A stretch of DNA of 64,000 nt from Phycisphaerales bacterium (GCA_022446795.1 JAKVBX010000008.1:23446-87445); one strand, 5' to 3'; positions 43,232 through 51,613 are shown, counted from the first letter of the stretch. Notes: generated by a model not told the origin, from the letters alone. Translations and numbers: made by a program.

Positions 43232-43234
43232 ACT
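43229..43234 (+). promoter_or_regulatory. -10-like hexamer abutting the Ntn-hydrolase gene
   Basis: TAGACT, seven bases, then the ATG at 43242; no ribosome-binding site. The first three bases are the kdsD stop codon, so chance contributes. Confidence 0.35.
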
Positions 43235-43241
43235 CCCGCTC

Positions 43242-43814
43242 ATGTCCATCATCGTCGCCATCCATCGCCATGCCACCATCACCATGGGCGCCGACACGCT
43301 GACCTGCTTCGGCGACGGCGAACAGTCCCCACAGGAGAACTGCCAGACGCGGAAGATCCTGCCCATGGGCGAGGCCTTCATCGGCGGTACGGGGTGGGCG
43401 GTCTATGACGACATCATTGAGCACTGGATGGCCAACCGGGAGGCCCCCACGCTGGACACCAAGTCCGCCGTCTTCGCCTATTTCCTGGAACTGTGGCAGG
43501 GGATGCGGGATGGGTATCCCTTCGTCAATGACCAATCCAACTCGAAGGACACCCCCTTCGCCGACCTGGACTCGACCTTCCTGGTCGCGGGATCGGGCGG
43601 GTTGTTCAAGGTCTCCAGCGACCTGGGCGTGACCGCCTTCAACCGGTATGCCGCGATCGGCTCCGGCGCCGAGTACGCCATGGGCGCCATCGAGTGCCTC
43701 TGGGATCGCATCGAGGACGATGAGGCGCTGGTCCGGGCCGCGATCGAGGCCGCCTGTCGCCTGGACGTCCATTGCGGTGGACAGATCGACCTGGTGCGGG
43801 TGCCCACAGCCTGA
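43242..43814 (+). CDS. HslV/proteasome-like Ntn hydrolase with N-terminal serine
   Basis: 190 residues. Proteasome-fold pattern: after Met removal, S1-I-I-V-A-I-H-R, then D17 in TMGADT, a Lys at mature position 37 (QTRKILPMGEAF), and GGTG in FIGGTGWAVYDDI, matching HslV T1, D17, K33 and AGGTADA. The second part has FLVAGSGGLFKV and YAAIGSGAEYAMGAIE, as in proteasome beta subunits. Ser in place of Thr1 is odd but chemically able to act as an Ntn nucleophile. No unfoldase gene (hslU, mpa) adjoins. Lies between kdsD and kdsC. A role in protein turnover is inferred only. Confidence 0.8.
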   Translation: MSIIVAIHRHATITMGADTLTCFGDGEQSPQENCQTRKILPMGEAFIGGTGWAVYDDIIEHWMANREAPTLDTKSAVFAYFLELWQGMRDGYPFVNDQSNSKDTPFADLDSTFLVAGSGGLFKVSSDLGVTAFNRYAAIGSGAEYAMGAIECLWDRIEDDEALVRAAIEAACRLDVHCGGQIDLVRVPTA

Positions 43815-43829
43815 GCCGCCTCGCCCGGC

Positions 43830-43835
43830 TACACT
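43830..43835 (+). promoter_or_regulatory. -10-like hexamer abutting kdsC (leaderless candidate)
   Basis: TACACT, eight bases, then the ATG at 43844; no ribosome-binding site. Confidence 0.4.
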
Positions 43836-43843
43836 GGCAGCAG

Positions 43844-44386
43844 ATGGCCCCCGAGACGGCAGCACGGATCCGGCTCCTATGCCTTGACGTCGATGGCGTG
43901 ATGACCGACGGGCGGCTGTTCCTCGACGCCGATGGTCGGGAGACCAAGTGCTTCCATATCCACGATGGCCTCGGGATTCGACTCTGGCAGTCCACGGGTC
44001 GACAGGTGGCCATCGTCACCGGGCGATCATCCAAGCCACTCCGGGACCGCTGTGCGGAACTGGGCATCGAACTCCTCGCGGATGGCCGAAGTGACAAGAG
44101 ACCGGCCTGGGAGGACATCCTCCGCACCACCGGTCTCGCCGCCGATGAAGCCGCCATGATTGGAGATGACCTGCCCGACCTGCCCCTGATCATGGCGGCG
44201 GGCCTGGGCATCGCCGTCGCCAACGCGGTACCCGAGGTGAAGGCGGCAGCGGACTGGACGACCAGTCGATCCGGCGGCGACGGCGCCGTACGGGAAGCGA
44301 TCGAAGCGATCCTGGTCGCCACTGGCGAATGGGACACCCTCGTCCGGCAATACGCCGGCGATCTGTTGAAGGCACGCGACCAATGA
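43844..44386 (+). CDS. kdsC: 3-deoxy-D-manno-octulosonate 8-phosphate phosphatase
   Basis: 180 residues. C0-type HAD phosphatase. Seen: LCLDVDGVMTDG with D15 and D17, HDGLGIRLWQSTGRQVAIVTGR, a Lys in SDKRPAWEDIL, and MIGDDLPDLPLIMAAGLGIAVANA. Releases phosphate from KDO-8-P, the step after KdsA. The stop overlaps the ATG of the LptC/LptA-like gene by 4 bp, tying KDO synthesis to LPS export. Confidence 0.93.
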   Translation: MAPETAARIRLLCLDVDGVMTDGRLFLDADGRETKCFHIHDGLGIRLWQSTGRQVAIVTGRSSKPLRDRCAELGIELLADGRSDKRPAWEDILRTTGLAADEAAMIGDDLPDLPLIMAAGLGIAVANAVPEVKAAADWTTSRSGGDGAVREAIEAILVATGEWDTLVRQYAGDLLKARDQ

Positions 44387-47300
44387 GTTCCAACCGCAAC
44401 GAACGGCAGGTCCTTCTCAGTTCCACGGACTCGGCCAAGAGAGCCGCCAAGCGCCCCTGGCGACTGACGTGGATCGGCATCTTCTGCGGCATCGGCGTGC
44501 TGGCGCTGGTCTTCCTGTTCGACCGACCCGCCAGCACAACCATCGAAGACGACAACGCCGAGATCATCGAACTGGTCGGACCGTCCCGGCTCGATCCCGA
44601 GCAGGGTGAATCCGTCGCCGAGATGCTGGACCCCCGCATGGGCGTCGAGTTGCCACGCGGTGGCTGGATCCAGGTGGCCAACGCGGAAGGTGAACTCTCC
44701 CAGCAGTATCGCTGCGAGCACCTCGATCCCGATCCGCCCGAACTCGACGCCTACTGGATCGCGATGCAGCGACCCGAGGTCGAGCTGTACATGAGCCAGA
44801 ACCGACTCGTCACGCTGATCGGAGATTCGGCGCTGGCCTATGCGCCCCACCGGGCCCTCGAAGAAGGTCAGTTCAATGGCAATGTCCGGATCGCCATGTA
44901 CGAACCGGTAAATGGTCGCCCTGCGGATCCCCGCACGGATGATCCAGCCCTGATCATTCGCACGCCCCGGGCGACCTTCGACAACTTCCTCGGCAAGATC
45001 ACCTGTGATGGACGCATCGAACTGGAAACGGCCCGCGAGGAAATGGCGGGACGGAATCTCCAGATCCTGCTCAACGACGAGGACCAGCGGATCGAGTATC
45101 TCCAGATGGCGACACTGGAGTACCTCGTCATCCATTCTCCTGAGCAACCGGCAACAGCGCGTCGGCAGCGGCGGATCCAGGCAGCCAACTGGCAGGCCCA
45201 ACCCACGATCGCCGAGCCGGACAGGCAGCCCGTCTTCTACAAGCTCACGCTGCATGAGGGTGTCCAGATCCGCCAGGGATCGGGCCCCGGGGCGAGAACC
45301 GCTGTCGGCGATGAACTGCACGTGACGTTCTCGCTGGAAAGCGAACAACTGGATGCCCCCACGGCACGAGGCGTGGACCGGGCGATGATCGCCTCGTCTG
45401 CACCGGTGAGTCTCCCGGCCATGGGCTCCGCCCTCGCGATGGGCATCCCTGCCCAATCAGCTGATGATGACATTCACGTCACCTGCGGTGGTGGCGTCAC
45501 GATGGTTCCGCTGGTTGACTCCTCGGAATTCCTCGACGACCCGCGCGATGCCCGGCTCGACCTGGTCGGCGCGCCGGTGATCATCCAGGATCCCGACCGT
45601 CGGCTGCGAATCACGTGTCCGCTGGTTCAGTACCACACCTTGGACAAGCGTTTCGACCTGTTGGGTGATGAGACCCGCGATGTCGACCTGCTGACGGACC
45701 GCTTCCGAGCCGAGGGCTCATGGATGTGGGCGAAGCCCGAGGCTGGGGAAGCCGGGTTCGTGAATCCCGGCACCATCGAAGTGCTGAGCGCGTCCCCGTT
45801 GGCCAAGGCGGTCCAACAGGAGGCCAATGGCACCCTGGCCCCGACCGGGGCCGAGACGCTGCTGGCCAAGGACGAATCCACCGCGGTTGAGTTGGAGTTG
45901 ACCTGGACCGGGGGCATCGACATCGAGTTCGATCCGGATGACCCAGGTGGCGGAGGTGATCCCAATGGTGATCCAGCCCTGCGGTCGATTCTCTTCCGAG
46001 ATGATGTCGCGGTCCGCTCCAAGGATGGCACGATCGACTGTGGTTCGCTGCAGATGCAGTTCACCCGCGGCGACAACGGCCGCTCCGAGCCCGAGCGGAT
46101 GGTAGCCCTTGAGAATGTCCGAGCTCGCAATGACGATCAGACGCTCTGGACGGACCAGTTGATCGTGACGATGGATGCCGTGGCGGACGAAGCCCCGGTC
46201 GCCGGCGACGATCTCTTCGGTGGCCGCGTCGATGTCAAGGACTTCCTGGCCACGGGCGACGTCCAGGTCCTGCTCGCCGATGGCGGCCGCGCCTTCGCCG
46301 ACCGACTGGAAGGCGATGCCCGCCAGGAGACCGCGATACTCACGGGTGGCAATGTCACGGTCGCTCGCAAGGAAATGCTGATCGATCATGGACGGCGTCT
46401 CGTGATCTCACGAATGGAAGGCACGGCGACGTGGGAGGGACCGGGCCAGGCCCGGATGCTCCGCTACCCGCTGGATGTTTCCGCAGACAAACGAGTCGAC
46501 CGGCCCACCGTTCCGACCAAGCCGCCCGCCGGTTCCGATCAGCAGGCCAAGGCTGACGAGGCCGGGTCACCGGTGACGATGCGAGCCCGATGGAATGACG
46601 AAATGGTCTACGACAGCCGGTTCAACGAAGGCGCAGGAGCCATCGAGTTGAAAGGCAAGGTCGCGGTTGTTGCAGAACCGAGTCCCATCGAGCGAAGCAC
46701 CATGGATGGCGATTCTCTTTCGCTTCAATTCGCCTTCCCCCCCGCGGTCGCCCCCTCCACCACTGCCACCGCACCATCCCCGGAGCGCAACGATCCCCTG
46801 GCCCTGGATGGTCTCGAGGGCAGTTCTCGCGTCCTGGAAAAGTTGATTGCCAAGGGTGATGCCCGTCTGGAACACCGCGAGTGGCTCGATGCCGACAAGA
46901 ATGATCTCCCGAGGGTCTTCTACATCGCCGCCAAGCACATCACCTGGGACGACCTGCGAGTCCGAGCTGAGGTCATCGGCAATGGTGACATGGTGATCCG
47001 CGAACCTCAGCGTGACGGTGACGACCCGACGCCGGAAGGCCCGTTCGCCGGCGCCGGGACCTCCCGCTTCGTATGGACCAAGCGACTGGACATGGTGCGG
47101 CAACCCAGCAGTCGATTCGAGATCAGCATGGTCGGGGATGTCGAGGGCCTGTACCGCGGTGCCACCGACGAGGACATTGCCTCGGTCACGGCCCAGAAGA
47201 TCGAGGCCATCACGCAACGCTCCCGACCGTCGGCCTCGCTGGACGACGGCGATGATGTCGGCCCACTGGACTTCCAGGGGGACATGGAAATCGAGAAGCT

Positions 47301-47535
47301 CCGAGCCGAGGGAACCGTCTACCTGGCAACGAGGCAGCGACGTGCCGATGCCCATGTCGTCGACTACGACACGCGCACCCAGATTGCGACGCTGAGCGCC
47401 CGACCCGGACGCAAGGTCAGCGTGGTCACCGAGGGATCACCCCTGCCGGTCAAGGCCACTCGCATGGTCTGGAACATGGACCCCCGGGTGGACTCGATCC
47501 AACTGGTCGAACCCAGCGGCACTGGCGTTCGATAA
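44383..47535 (+). CDS. Giant LptC/LptA-like (OstA-fold) LPS export protein
   Basis: 1050 residues from the ATG at 44383. One membrane helix at about 27-45 (IGIFCGIGVLALVFLF), then a long periplasmic beta-rich region. OstA/LptA-like turns recur: QFNGNVRIAMYEP with TFDNFLGKITCDGRIEL, DVAVRSKDGTIDCGSLQM, ATGDVQVLLADGGRAFADRL with LTGGNVTVAR, AIELKGKVAVV, IGNGDMVI, and EGTVYLATRQRRADAHVVDY. N-terminal anchoring fits LptC; repeated strands fit several LptA units in one chain. The kdsC overlap supports the role. LptA and LptC are each about 180-190 residues, so this is several times larger. Confidence 0.8.
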   Translation: MSSNRNERQVLLSSTDSAKRAAKRPWRLTWIGIFCGIGVLALVFLFDRPASTTIEDDNAEIIELVGPSRLDPEQGESVAEMLDPRMGVELPRGGWIQVANAEGELSQQYRCEHLDPDPPELDAYWIAMQRPEVELYMSQNRLVTLIGDSALAYAPHRALEEGQFNGNVRIAMYEPVNGRPADPRTDDPALIIRTPRATFDNFLGKITCDGRIELETAREEMAGRNLQILLNDEDQRIEYLQMATLEYLVIHSPEQPATARRQRRIQAANWQAQPTIAEPDRQPVFYKLTLHEGVQIRQGSGPGARTAVGDELHVTFSLESEQLDAPTARGVDRAMIASSAPVSLPAMGSALAMGIPAQSADDDIHVTCGGGVTMVPLVDSSEFLDDPRDARLDLVGAPVIIQDPDRRLRITCPLVQYHTLDKRFDLLGDETRDVDLLTDRFRAEGSWMWAKPEAGEAGFVNPGTIEVLSASPLAKAVQQEANGTLAPTGAETLLAKDESTAVELELTWTGGIDIEFDPDDPGGGGDPNGDPALRSILFRDDVAVRSKDGTIDCGSLQMQFTRGDNGRSEPERMVALENVRARNDDQTLWTDQLIVTMDAVADEAPVAGDDLFGGRVDVKDFLATGDVQVLLADGGRAFADRLEGDARQETAILTGGNVTVARKEMLIDHGRRLVISRMEGTATWEGPGQARMLRYPLDVSADKRVDRPTVPTKPPAGSDQQAKADEAGSPVTMRARWNDEMVYDSRFNEGAGAIELKGKVAVVAEPSPIERSTMDGDSLSLQFAFPPAVAPSTTATAPSPERNDPLALDGLEGSSRVLEKLIAKGDARLEHREWLDADKNDLPRVFYIAAKHITWDDLRVRAEVIGNGDMVIREPQRDGDDPTPEGPFAGAGTSRFVWTKRLDMVRQPSSRFEISMVGDVEGLYRGATDEDIASVTAQKIEAITQRSRPSASLDDGDDVGPLDFQGDMEIEKLRAEGTVYLATRQRRADAHVVDYDTRTQIATLSARPGRKVSVVTEGSPLPVKATRMVWNMDPRVDSIQLVEPSGTGVR

Positions 47536-47662
47536 TCCGCCTCGGTCCTGAGGTTGGATCTCAACTGCGCCGAATCGCCATATTCCAGTTTGCGTGACCG
47601 CGGACCGACCCTAGGCTGAAGAAGCTGAACCGCAATGGTGCGGGGCGGACCGGAGGTGCTCG

Positions 47663-47869
47663 ATGGCGAATGCGAATGATGGATCATGTGGAACCTGCGC
47701 CCACTTCGGCGATGGTGTACCGGCAGAGCAACTGGTCCAGATCCGCGTCCACAGTGCGGATGATGCTGGTGTCATCGGTGGCTGTGACCATCCCTCCAAT
47801 GCGGCGTTGCACCTCAAGGTCAGCCCGATCAGCAGTTGCGATGGCTACACGCCGCTGGAAGCGGCCTGA
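47663..47869 (+). CDS. Small four-Cys-pattern protein, unknown function
   Basis: 68 residues. The ATG has GGAGGTG four bases upstream, a very good ribosome-binding site, and a TAGGCT hexamer lies about 50 bases upstream. Cys pairs: CGTC at 9-12, then C41 and C59 (GGCDHPSN, SSCDGY), a spacing that could bind zinc or an iron-sulfur cluster. No signal or membrane helix. No family recognised, but expression signals on both sides (ribosome-binding site here, strong terminator at 47900) argue that it is real. Confidence 0.72.
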   Translation: MANANDGSCGTCAHFGDGVPAEQLVQIRVHSADDAGVIGGCDHPSNAALHLKVSPISSCDGYTPLEAA

Positions 47870-47899
47870 GTCCACGATCCCGATGAAACACAGTTGCTG

Positions 47900-47935
47900 A
47901 CTACGCGTCGTCTCGATCGACGACCGCGTAGTTTT
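47900..47935 (+). terminator. Strong terminator of the small Cys protein gene, inside the nuoC 3' end
   Basis: ACTACGCG-TCGTC, loop TCGATC, GACGA-C-CGCGTAGT: 13 pairs with one bulged C, followed by TTTT (47932-47935) on the plus strand. It begins one base before the nuoC stop codon and covers the last ten nuoC codons on the minus strand. Confidence 0.8.
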
Positions 47936-48455
47936 CGCGTTCCCCGCGGCCCCGCAACGGATAGTCCTTGCGGAGTGGATGCGCGGGAAAATCACGCCAG
48001 AGCAGGATGCGTCGAAGGTCCGGGTGATTCCGGAACCGGATCCCGTACATGTCGAAGACCTCTCGCTCACGCCACTCGGCGCCTTCCCAGAGATCGCAGA
48101 CGCTGTCGACCTCCAGGGCCGGGTCGGCCTCGATACCCTCGGTATCCAGGCTGGGATCCAGGTAGGACTTGACCAGCAGCAGCGTGTTGTGCGTCAGGCT
48201 GCGAAGCACCCAGATCACCGCGAAACGACCGGGGGTGGCCGCGGGATAGTCGAGGTAGTCGGCACCCGTCACGTCAGCCAGCAATGCGTAATCACACTCG
48301 GGATCATCGCGCAGAAAACGCAGGATCTCGTGTGCGTCTTCCGGCTCGACGACCAGGGCCACCTGCCCACGGAACTCCGTGGCCCGGAGATGCCGGTCAC
48401 CATGGGCAGCCTTGACGCGGGCCAGCGAGGGATGATCGGGAATCGGGGTGGTCAC
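47901..48455 (-). CDS. nuoC: NADH-quinone oxidoreductase subunit C
   Basis: 184 residues from GTG at 48455 (GGAG seven bases upstream). The 30-kDa peripheral-arm subunit. Seen: LLADVTGADYLDYP, FAVIWVLRSLTHNTLLLVKSYL, and the signature WREREVFDMYGIRFRNHPDLRRILLW followed by HPLRKDYPLRG (cited here in part). Not fused to NuoD. Other nuo genes are missing around it; nuoB is 11 kb away. The hypothetical gene upstream is 83 bp off on the same strand. Confidence 0.95.
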   Translation of the reverse strand: MTTPIPDHPSLARVKAAHGDRHLRATEFRGQVALVVEPEDAHEILRFLRDDPECDYALLADVTGADYLDYPAATPGRFAVIWVLRSLTHNTLLLVKSYLDPSLDTEGIEADPALEVDSVCDLWEGAEWREREVFDMYGIRFRNHPDLRRILLWRDFPAHPLRKDYPLRGRGERENYAVVDRDDA

Positions 48456-48538
48456 ATCAGGTCTCCAGTCCGGATCACGTGCGATCGGGGAAGTGGTATT
48501 CAAGTGTATCCGAGGCCCTGGGACAACCCCTCGGTCGT

Positions 48539-49144
48539 TCAGGATTCCGGCCACAGCCAGGCTCGAGCCACTTCCGGGTCATCCGCGCGAACCAGCACGG
48601 GGGTCTCCCTGGGGACATGGGCATCGATGAGACGCCCCACCAGCGGCCCGGGCAGGATCCCCTCCCCAAGCGGCCGCCCCTGGATCTCCTCGCCATCGGC
48701 GACATCCTCGAGGATCACCACCTCGGATCGGGCTCCGCAGTATTCGAACATCCTCATGAGGTGCTCATCCCGCGCCTCCAGCATCGAGGGGGCGAGCATG
48801 GAGGCCGGCGCCAAGGCGATACCGCTTCCCTCCGGACCGTGATCCAGCCACCGCAGGCAGGCCGGTCCATCCGCCATTACCTGCTGGTGGTGACCTCGAA
48901 GGAGCAGGCCGTCTCCGGGGTACTGCCCCACCACCTCATCGAGCCAGTTCCAGGCCGCCGAGCCCCAGGACAGGCCCTCGGTCGGCCGGCCCGGGAAGGC
49001 GATGATCACATCAGTTGTCACTTCCAGGTCAGCCAATGGCACATCCTCGGCGACCAGTCGAATGCCATCGATCTCACCGGTGAGCCAACCACCGGGCGAC
49101 GCCTCCGAGACCGACAGGATGACGCGGTCAGTCCGATCAGCCAT
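48539..49144 (-). CDS. Uncharacterised protein, possibly TIM-barrel (sugar isomerase-like)
   Basis: 201 residues from the ATG at 49144, sharing one base with the queE stop (TGATG). The alternation of strands and helices with VIIAFPGRP, GDGLLLRGHHQQV, SGIALAPASML, EVVILEDVADGEE and PVLVRADDP recalls the AP-endonuclease-2/xylose-isomerase barrel, but no metal site is plain. It is coupled to queE, so a role in queuosine or an unrelated hitchhiking function are both open. Confidence 0.65.
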   Translation of the reverse strand: MADRTDRVILSVSEASPGGWLTGEIDGIRLVAEDVPLADLEVTTDVIIAFPGRPTEGLSWGSAAWNWLDEVVGQYPGDGLLLRGHHQQVMADGPACLRWLDHGPEGSGIALAPASMLAPSMLEARDEHLMRMFEYCGARSEVVILEDVADGEEIQGRPLGEGILPGPLVGRLIDAHVPRETPVLVRADDPEVARAWLWPES

Positions 49145-49830
49145 CACACGCCCCGCGCCTGGGGATCCCAGATGAACTTGTGCAGCTGCAACTGCAGTCG
49201 GACGTCCAGGCGATCCTCGAGAATCCACTGGGCCAGGTCGCTGGGCGGCAGGCCCTCACAACCGCTGATATCCCGTCCAGGAGCCTGCGTGAAAACGGGA
49301 GACGCCAGGACACAGGCCACCCGATCGACCAGCTTGTGCTGGCTGAGGATGTCCTTCATCCAGTCGTAGTCCGCCCGATCGGTAATCACGAACTTGATTT
49401 CATCATGTGACCGGAGGTGCTCCAGGTTCTCCCAGCGATTGCCCTCGCACTCCCCGCTCCCGGGTGTCTTGAGGTCGAGAATCCGGATGACCCGCTCATC
49501 GCAGGGCGAGATATCGTGAGCTCCGGCCGTCTCCAGGAGGACCGTCAGGCCGGCATCGCACAGGCGGGTCATCAATGGGTGAACCGCCGGCTGCATCAGC
49601 GGCTCGCCCCCGGTCACCTCGACCACGGCACAGCCGATCGAGCGGACCTCCTCCACGACCTCGTCCACGGAACGGGTATGACCCTCCCGGAAGGCATACT
49701 CGGTGTCGCAGTACCGACATCGCAGCGGGCAGCCACGGAGCCGGATGAAGACGCAGGGCTGCCCCGCCCGGGAGGACTCGCCCTGGACACTGTGGAAGAT
49801 CTCGGTAACCCGTAACTGCTCCGTGGACAC
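49144..49830 (-). CDS. queE: 7-carboxy-7-deazaguanine synthase
   Basis: 228 residues. Radical SAM enzyme of queuosine and preQ0 synthesis. Cluster motif C34-x3-C38-x2-C41 in LRGCPLRCRYCDTEYAF, FHSVQGESSRAGQPCVFIR before it, and EVTGGEPLMQP after. The start is GTG at 49830, six bases after TATCAT, with no ribosome-binding site; an ATG at 49866 is possible. gluQ at 31416 works in the same modification route. No queC/queD/queF are in the window. Confidence 0.94.
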   Translation of the reverse strand: MSTEQLRVTEIFHSVQGESSRAGQPCVFIRLRGCPLRCRYCDTEYAFREGHTRSVDEVVEEVRSIGCAVVEVTGGEPLMQPAVHPLMTRLCDAGLTVLLETAGAHDISPCDERVIRILDLKTPGSGECEGNRWENLEHLRSHDEIKFVITDRADYDWMKDILSQHKLVDRVACVLASPVFTQAPGRDISGCEGLPPSDLAQWILEDRLDVRLQLQLHKFIWDPQARGV

Positions 49831-49836
49831 GGGTTG

Positions 49837-49842
49837 ATGATA
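49837..49842 (-). promoter_or_regulatory. -10-like hexamer abutting queE (leaderless candidate)
   Basis: TATCAT on the minus strand, six bases (CAACCC), then GTG at 49830. Confidence 0.45.
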
Positions 49843-49904
49843 CGGGCTGGGCCACGGCTCGCACATCGCCGTGGGGGCCGCTATCCTCTTGGCCCTTCCC
49901 CGCG

Positions 49905-49990
49905 GCGCGAGTGGCGGAATTGGCAGACGCGCCAGCTTGAGGTGCTGGTGGGAGTAAAATCCCGTGGAGGTTCGAGTCCTCTCTCGCGCA
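49905..49990 (+). tRNA. tRNA-Leu (anticodon GAG)
   Basis: 86 nt. Acceptor GCGCGAG pairs with CTCGCGC, discriminator A at 49990. D arm includes GCGGAATTGGCAGAC. The anticodon stem CCAGC/GCTGG encloses TTGAGGT, anticodon GAG at 49939-49941. A long class II variable arm (TGGGAGTAAAATCCCG) and T arm GAGG-TTCGAGT-CCTC follow. The 3' CCA is not encoded. Reads CUC/CUU. Confidence 0.97.
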
Positions 49991-50006
49991 TTCCTGACGA
50001 TCGGCC

Positions 50007-50043
50007 GGTGGGCGGTTGGCAACCGACCCGCCCACCTCCGGCC
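50007..50043. terminator. Long hairpin between tRNA-Leu and smpB
   Basis: GGTGGGCGG-TTGG, loop CAA, CCGA-c-CCGCCCACC, extended by GGCC/GGCC. Very stable but without a T run on either strand. Probably ends the tRNA transcript or marks 3' processing. Confidence 0.45.
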
Positions 50044-50096
50044 CCCCATGGCCCCCACGACCCGTCTTCACGCGGCCAGGGCTGCCAGGATCAACC

Positions 50097-50576
50097 TCAT
50101 CGACCGCGTTCGATGTCCCGCTGGGCATCCCGGGCCTTGATGGCCTGCCGCTTGTCGTACTTGCGTTTGCCCGTGCCCAGGCCCACCAGCAACTTGATCC
50201 GCCCTTGGACGAAGTACACCTTCAGCGGAACGATCGTCATGCCACGCTCGCGAGTCTTCAAGGCCAACTTCCGGATTTCCCGCTTGTGGGCCAGGAGAAG
50301 GCGGGAACGTGTCGGCACGTGCTGGGTGGCGGCTCCGGCCGGCGGGTACTCGGCGATGTGGACACCATGAAGCACCAGCATCGGTGGATCCGCCGACGCG
50401 TGAACATAGCCCTCGCCGAGGCTGATCTGGCCGTCACGGATTGACTTGACCTCGGTCCCGGTCAGCTTCATTCCGCACTCGAGCGTGTCCGAGATGGTGT
50501 ACTCGAACCGCGCCTTGCGGTTCTGGATCACCGGCTCATTGGACGAACCTGACGACTTGGACTTCTTGGCAGCCAT
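50097..50576 (-). CDS. smpB: SsrA-binding protein
   Basis: 159 residues from the ATG at 50576. Binds tmRNA for trans-translation. Seen: NRKARFEYTISDTLECGM, LTGTEVKSIRDGQISLGEGY, LALKTRERGMTIVPLKVYFV and the basic C-terminal tail KRKYDKRQAIKARD. It carries a Lys/Ser-rich N-terminal extension. No ssrA gene was recognised in the window. Confidence 0.96.
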   Translation of the reverse strand: MAAKKSKSSGSSNEPVIQNRKARFEYTISDTLECGMKLTGTEVKSIRDGQISLGEGYVHASADPPMLVLHGVHIAEYPPAGAATQHVPTRSRLLLAHKREIRKLALKTRERGMTIVPLKVYFVQGRIKLLVGLGTGKRKYDKRQAIKARDAQRDIERGR

Positions 50577-50621
50577 GACCTCTGCGTATTCTCGCCGTTG
50601 AGCCGCCAGGATGCCAGACGC

Positions 50622-50627
50622 TATGCT
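50622..50627 (+). promoter_or_regulatory. -10-like hexamer just upstream of the endonuclease-family gene
   Basis: TATGCT, eight bases, then an in-frame GTG at 50636; the preferred ATG with a ribosome-binding site is at 50654, giving a leader under 20 nt. Confidence 0.4.
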
Positions 50628-50653
50628 CTGGCACCGTGGAAGGGGCCTCGAAC

Positions 50654-51613
50654 ATGACATCCCGCGACCTCATCGAGCGGATCTGCTGGCTGGGCCTGAT
50701 CGCAATCCTCGCCGCCGTCGTGCTGGGGCGGCTGTCCTTCCTGGTGCCGTTCCTCGACTGGCTGGCCCACTTCCCAGCGGTGTATTTCCTGGCCGCAGCG
50801 GTCTTCACCCTCGCCCTGGCGGCCATCGGACGCTGGTCATCCGCCTGCTTCGGCCTGGTCGTGGCCCTCGCCTGCATCGTCCTTTTCCTGGGGCCCTTCA
50901 TCCCCCGCCGAGGACGCCACGCGCCTGTCCCGGAGCCCAATCTCACCGTCGCGGTGGCCAACGTCTCCATCGCCAACCCCTACCGCGACGAGATCGTCTC
51001 GACCCTGCCGGACATCGACCTGCTGGCCCTGCTGGAGACCGGGACCGCCTGGACCGACACGCTCGACTCCCTCAAGTCCCGGTGGCCCTGGCAATGGCGT
51101 GAGTTGCGGGATACCCCCTTTGGCCTGAGCGTCCTGAGCCGTCATCCCGTGACGTCCGCGCAGTGGTTCAAGCTGACGCCGGGCGATGCACCAGCCCTTC
51201 ATGTGAAACTCCGCGTCGATGGGATCGACGTCGACGTACTCGTGATCCACACGATGTCACCCCAGTCACCCGGCATGCTGCTGACACGTGATGCGCAGTT
51301 CCGGACACTGGCCGAGATCATCAACGAACTCAGCACCAATGTCGTCGTGATCGGCGACCTCAACGCCACGGCCTGGAGTTCATCGATGCAGCACATGATG
51401 GATATGACGGGGTTGCGCCAATCGCGGACCGTCGAGGGTATTCGCGGGGCCCTGCTGGGGACGTGGCCATCGCAGGCGCCGTCAGTCCTCCGCATTGCGA
51501 TTGATCACTGCCTGATCCGGGGCAACATCGAACCCGTCTCCAACCGGACGATTCCATTGAAGTGGTCGGATCATCACGGGCTGGTCGTCGACCTGGCGGT
51601 ATCGTCGCCCTGA
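50654..51613 (+). CDS. Membrane-anchored endonuclease/exonuclease/phosphatase-family protein
   Basis: 319 residues. Three membrane helices in residues 10-95, then an EEP domain outside. Seen: LLALLETG (catalytic Glu), VVIGDLNATAW (Asp/Asn) and SDHHGLVVDL (Asp-His). ATG at 50654 has AAGGGG eight bases upstream. This layout (three helices plus EEP) is typical of exported DNases and phosphodiesterases of unknown substrate. Divergent from smpB; abuts the GGDEF gene tail to tail. Confidence 0.88.
   Translation: MTSRDLIERICWLGLIAILAAVVLGRLSFLVPFLDWLAHFPAVYFLAAAVFTLALAAIGRWSSACFGLVVALACIVLFLGPFIPRRGRHAPVPEPNLTVAVANVSIANPYRDEIVSTLPDIDLLALLETGTAWTDTLDSLKSRWPWQWRELRDTPFGLSVLSRHPVTSAQWFKLTPGDAPALHVKLRVDGIDVDVLVIHTMSPQSPGMLLTRDAQFRTLAEIINELSTNVVVIGDLNATAWSSSMQHMMDMTGLRQSRTVEGIRGALLGTWPSQAPSVLRIAIDHCLIRGNIEPVSNRTIPLKWSDHHGLVVDLAVSSP

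Noticed and set aside
42182..43381. 399-codon open frame opposite kdsD
   Set aside because: Same GC-driven shadow; kdsD has complete SIS and CBS motifs.
43639..45456. 605-codon open frame on the minus strand opposite kdsC and the LptC/LptA-like gene
   Set aside because: Shadow of GC-rich codon use: no ribosome-binding site, Arg/His-rich composition and no domain pattern, while the plus strand has clear families.
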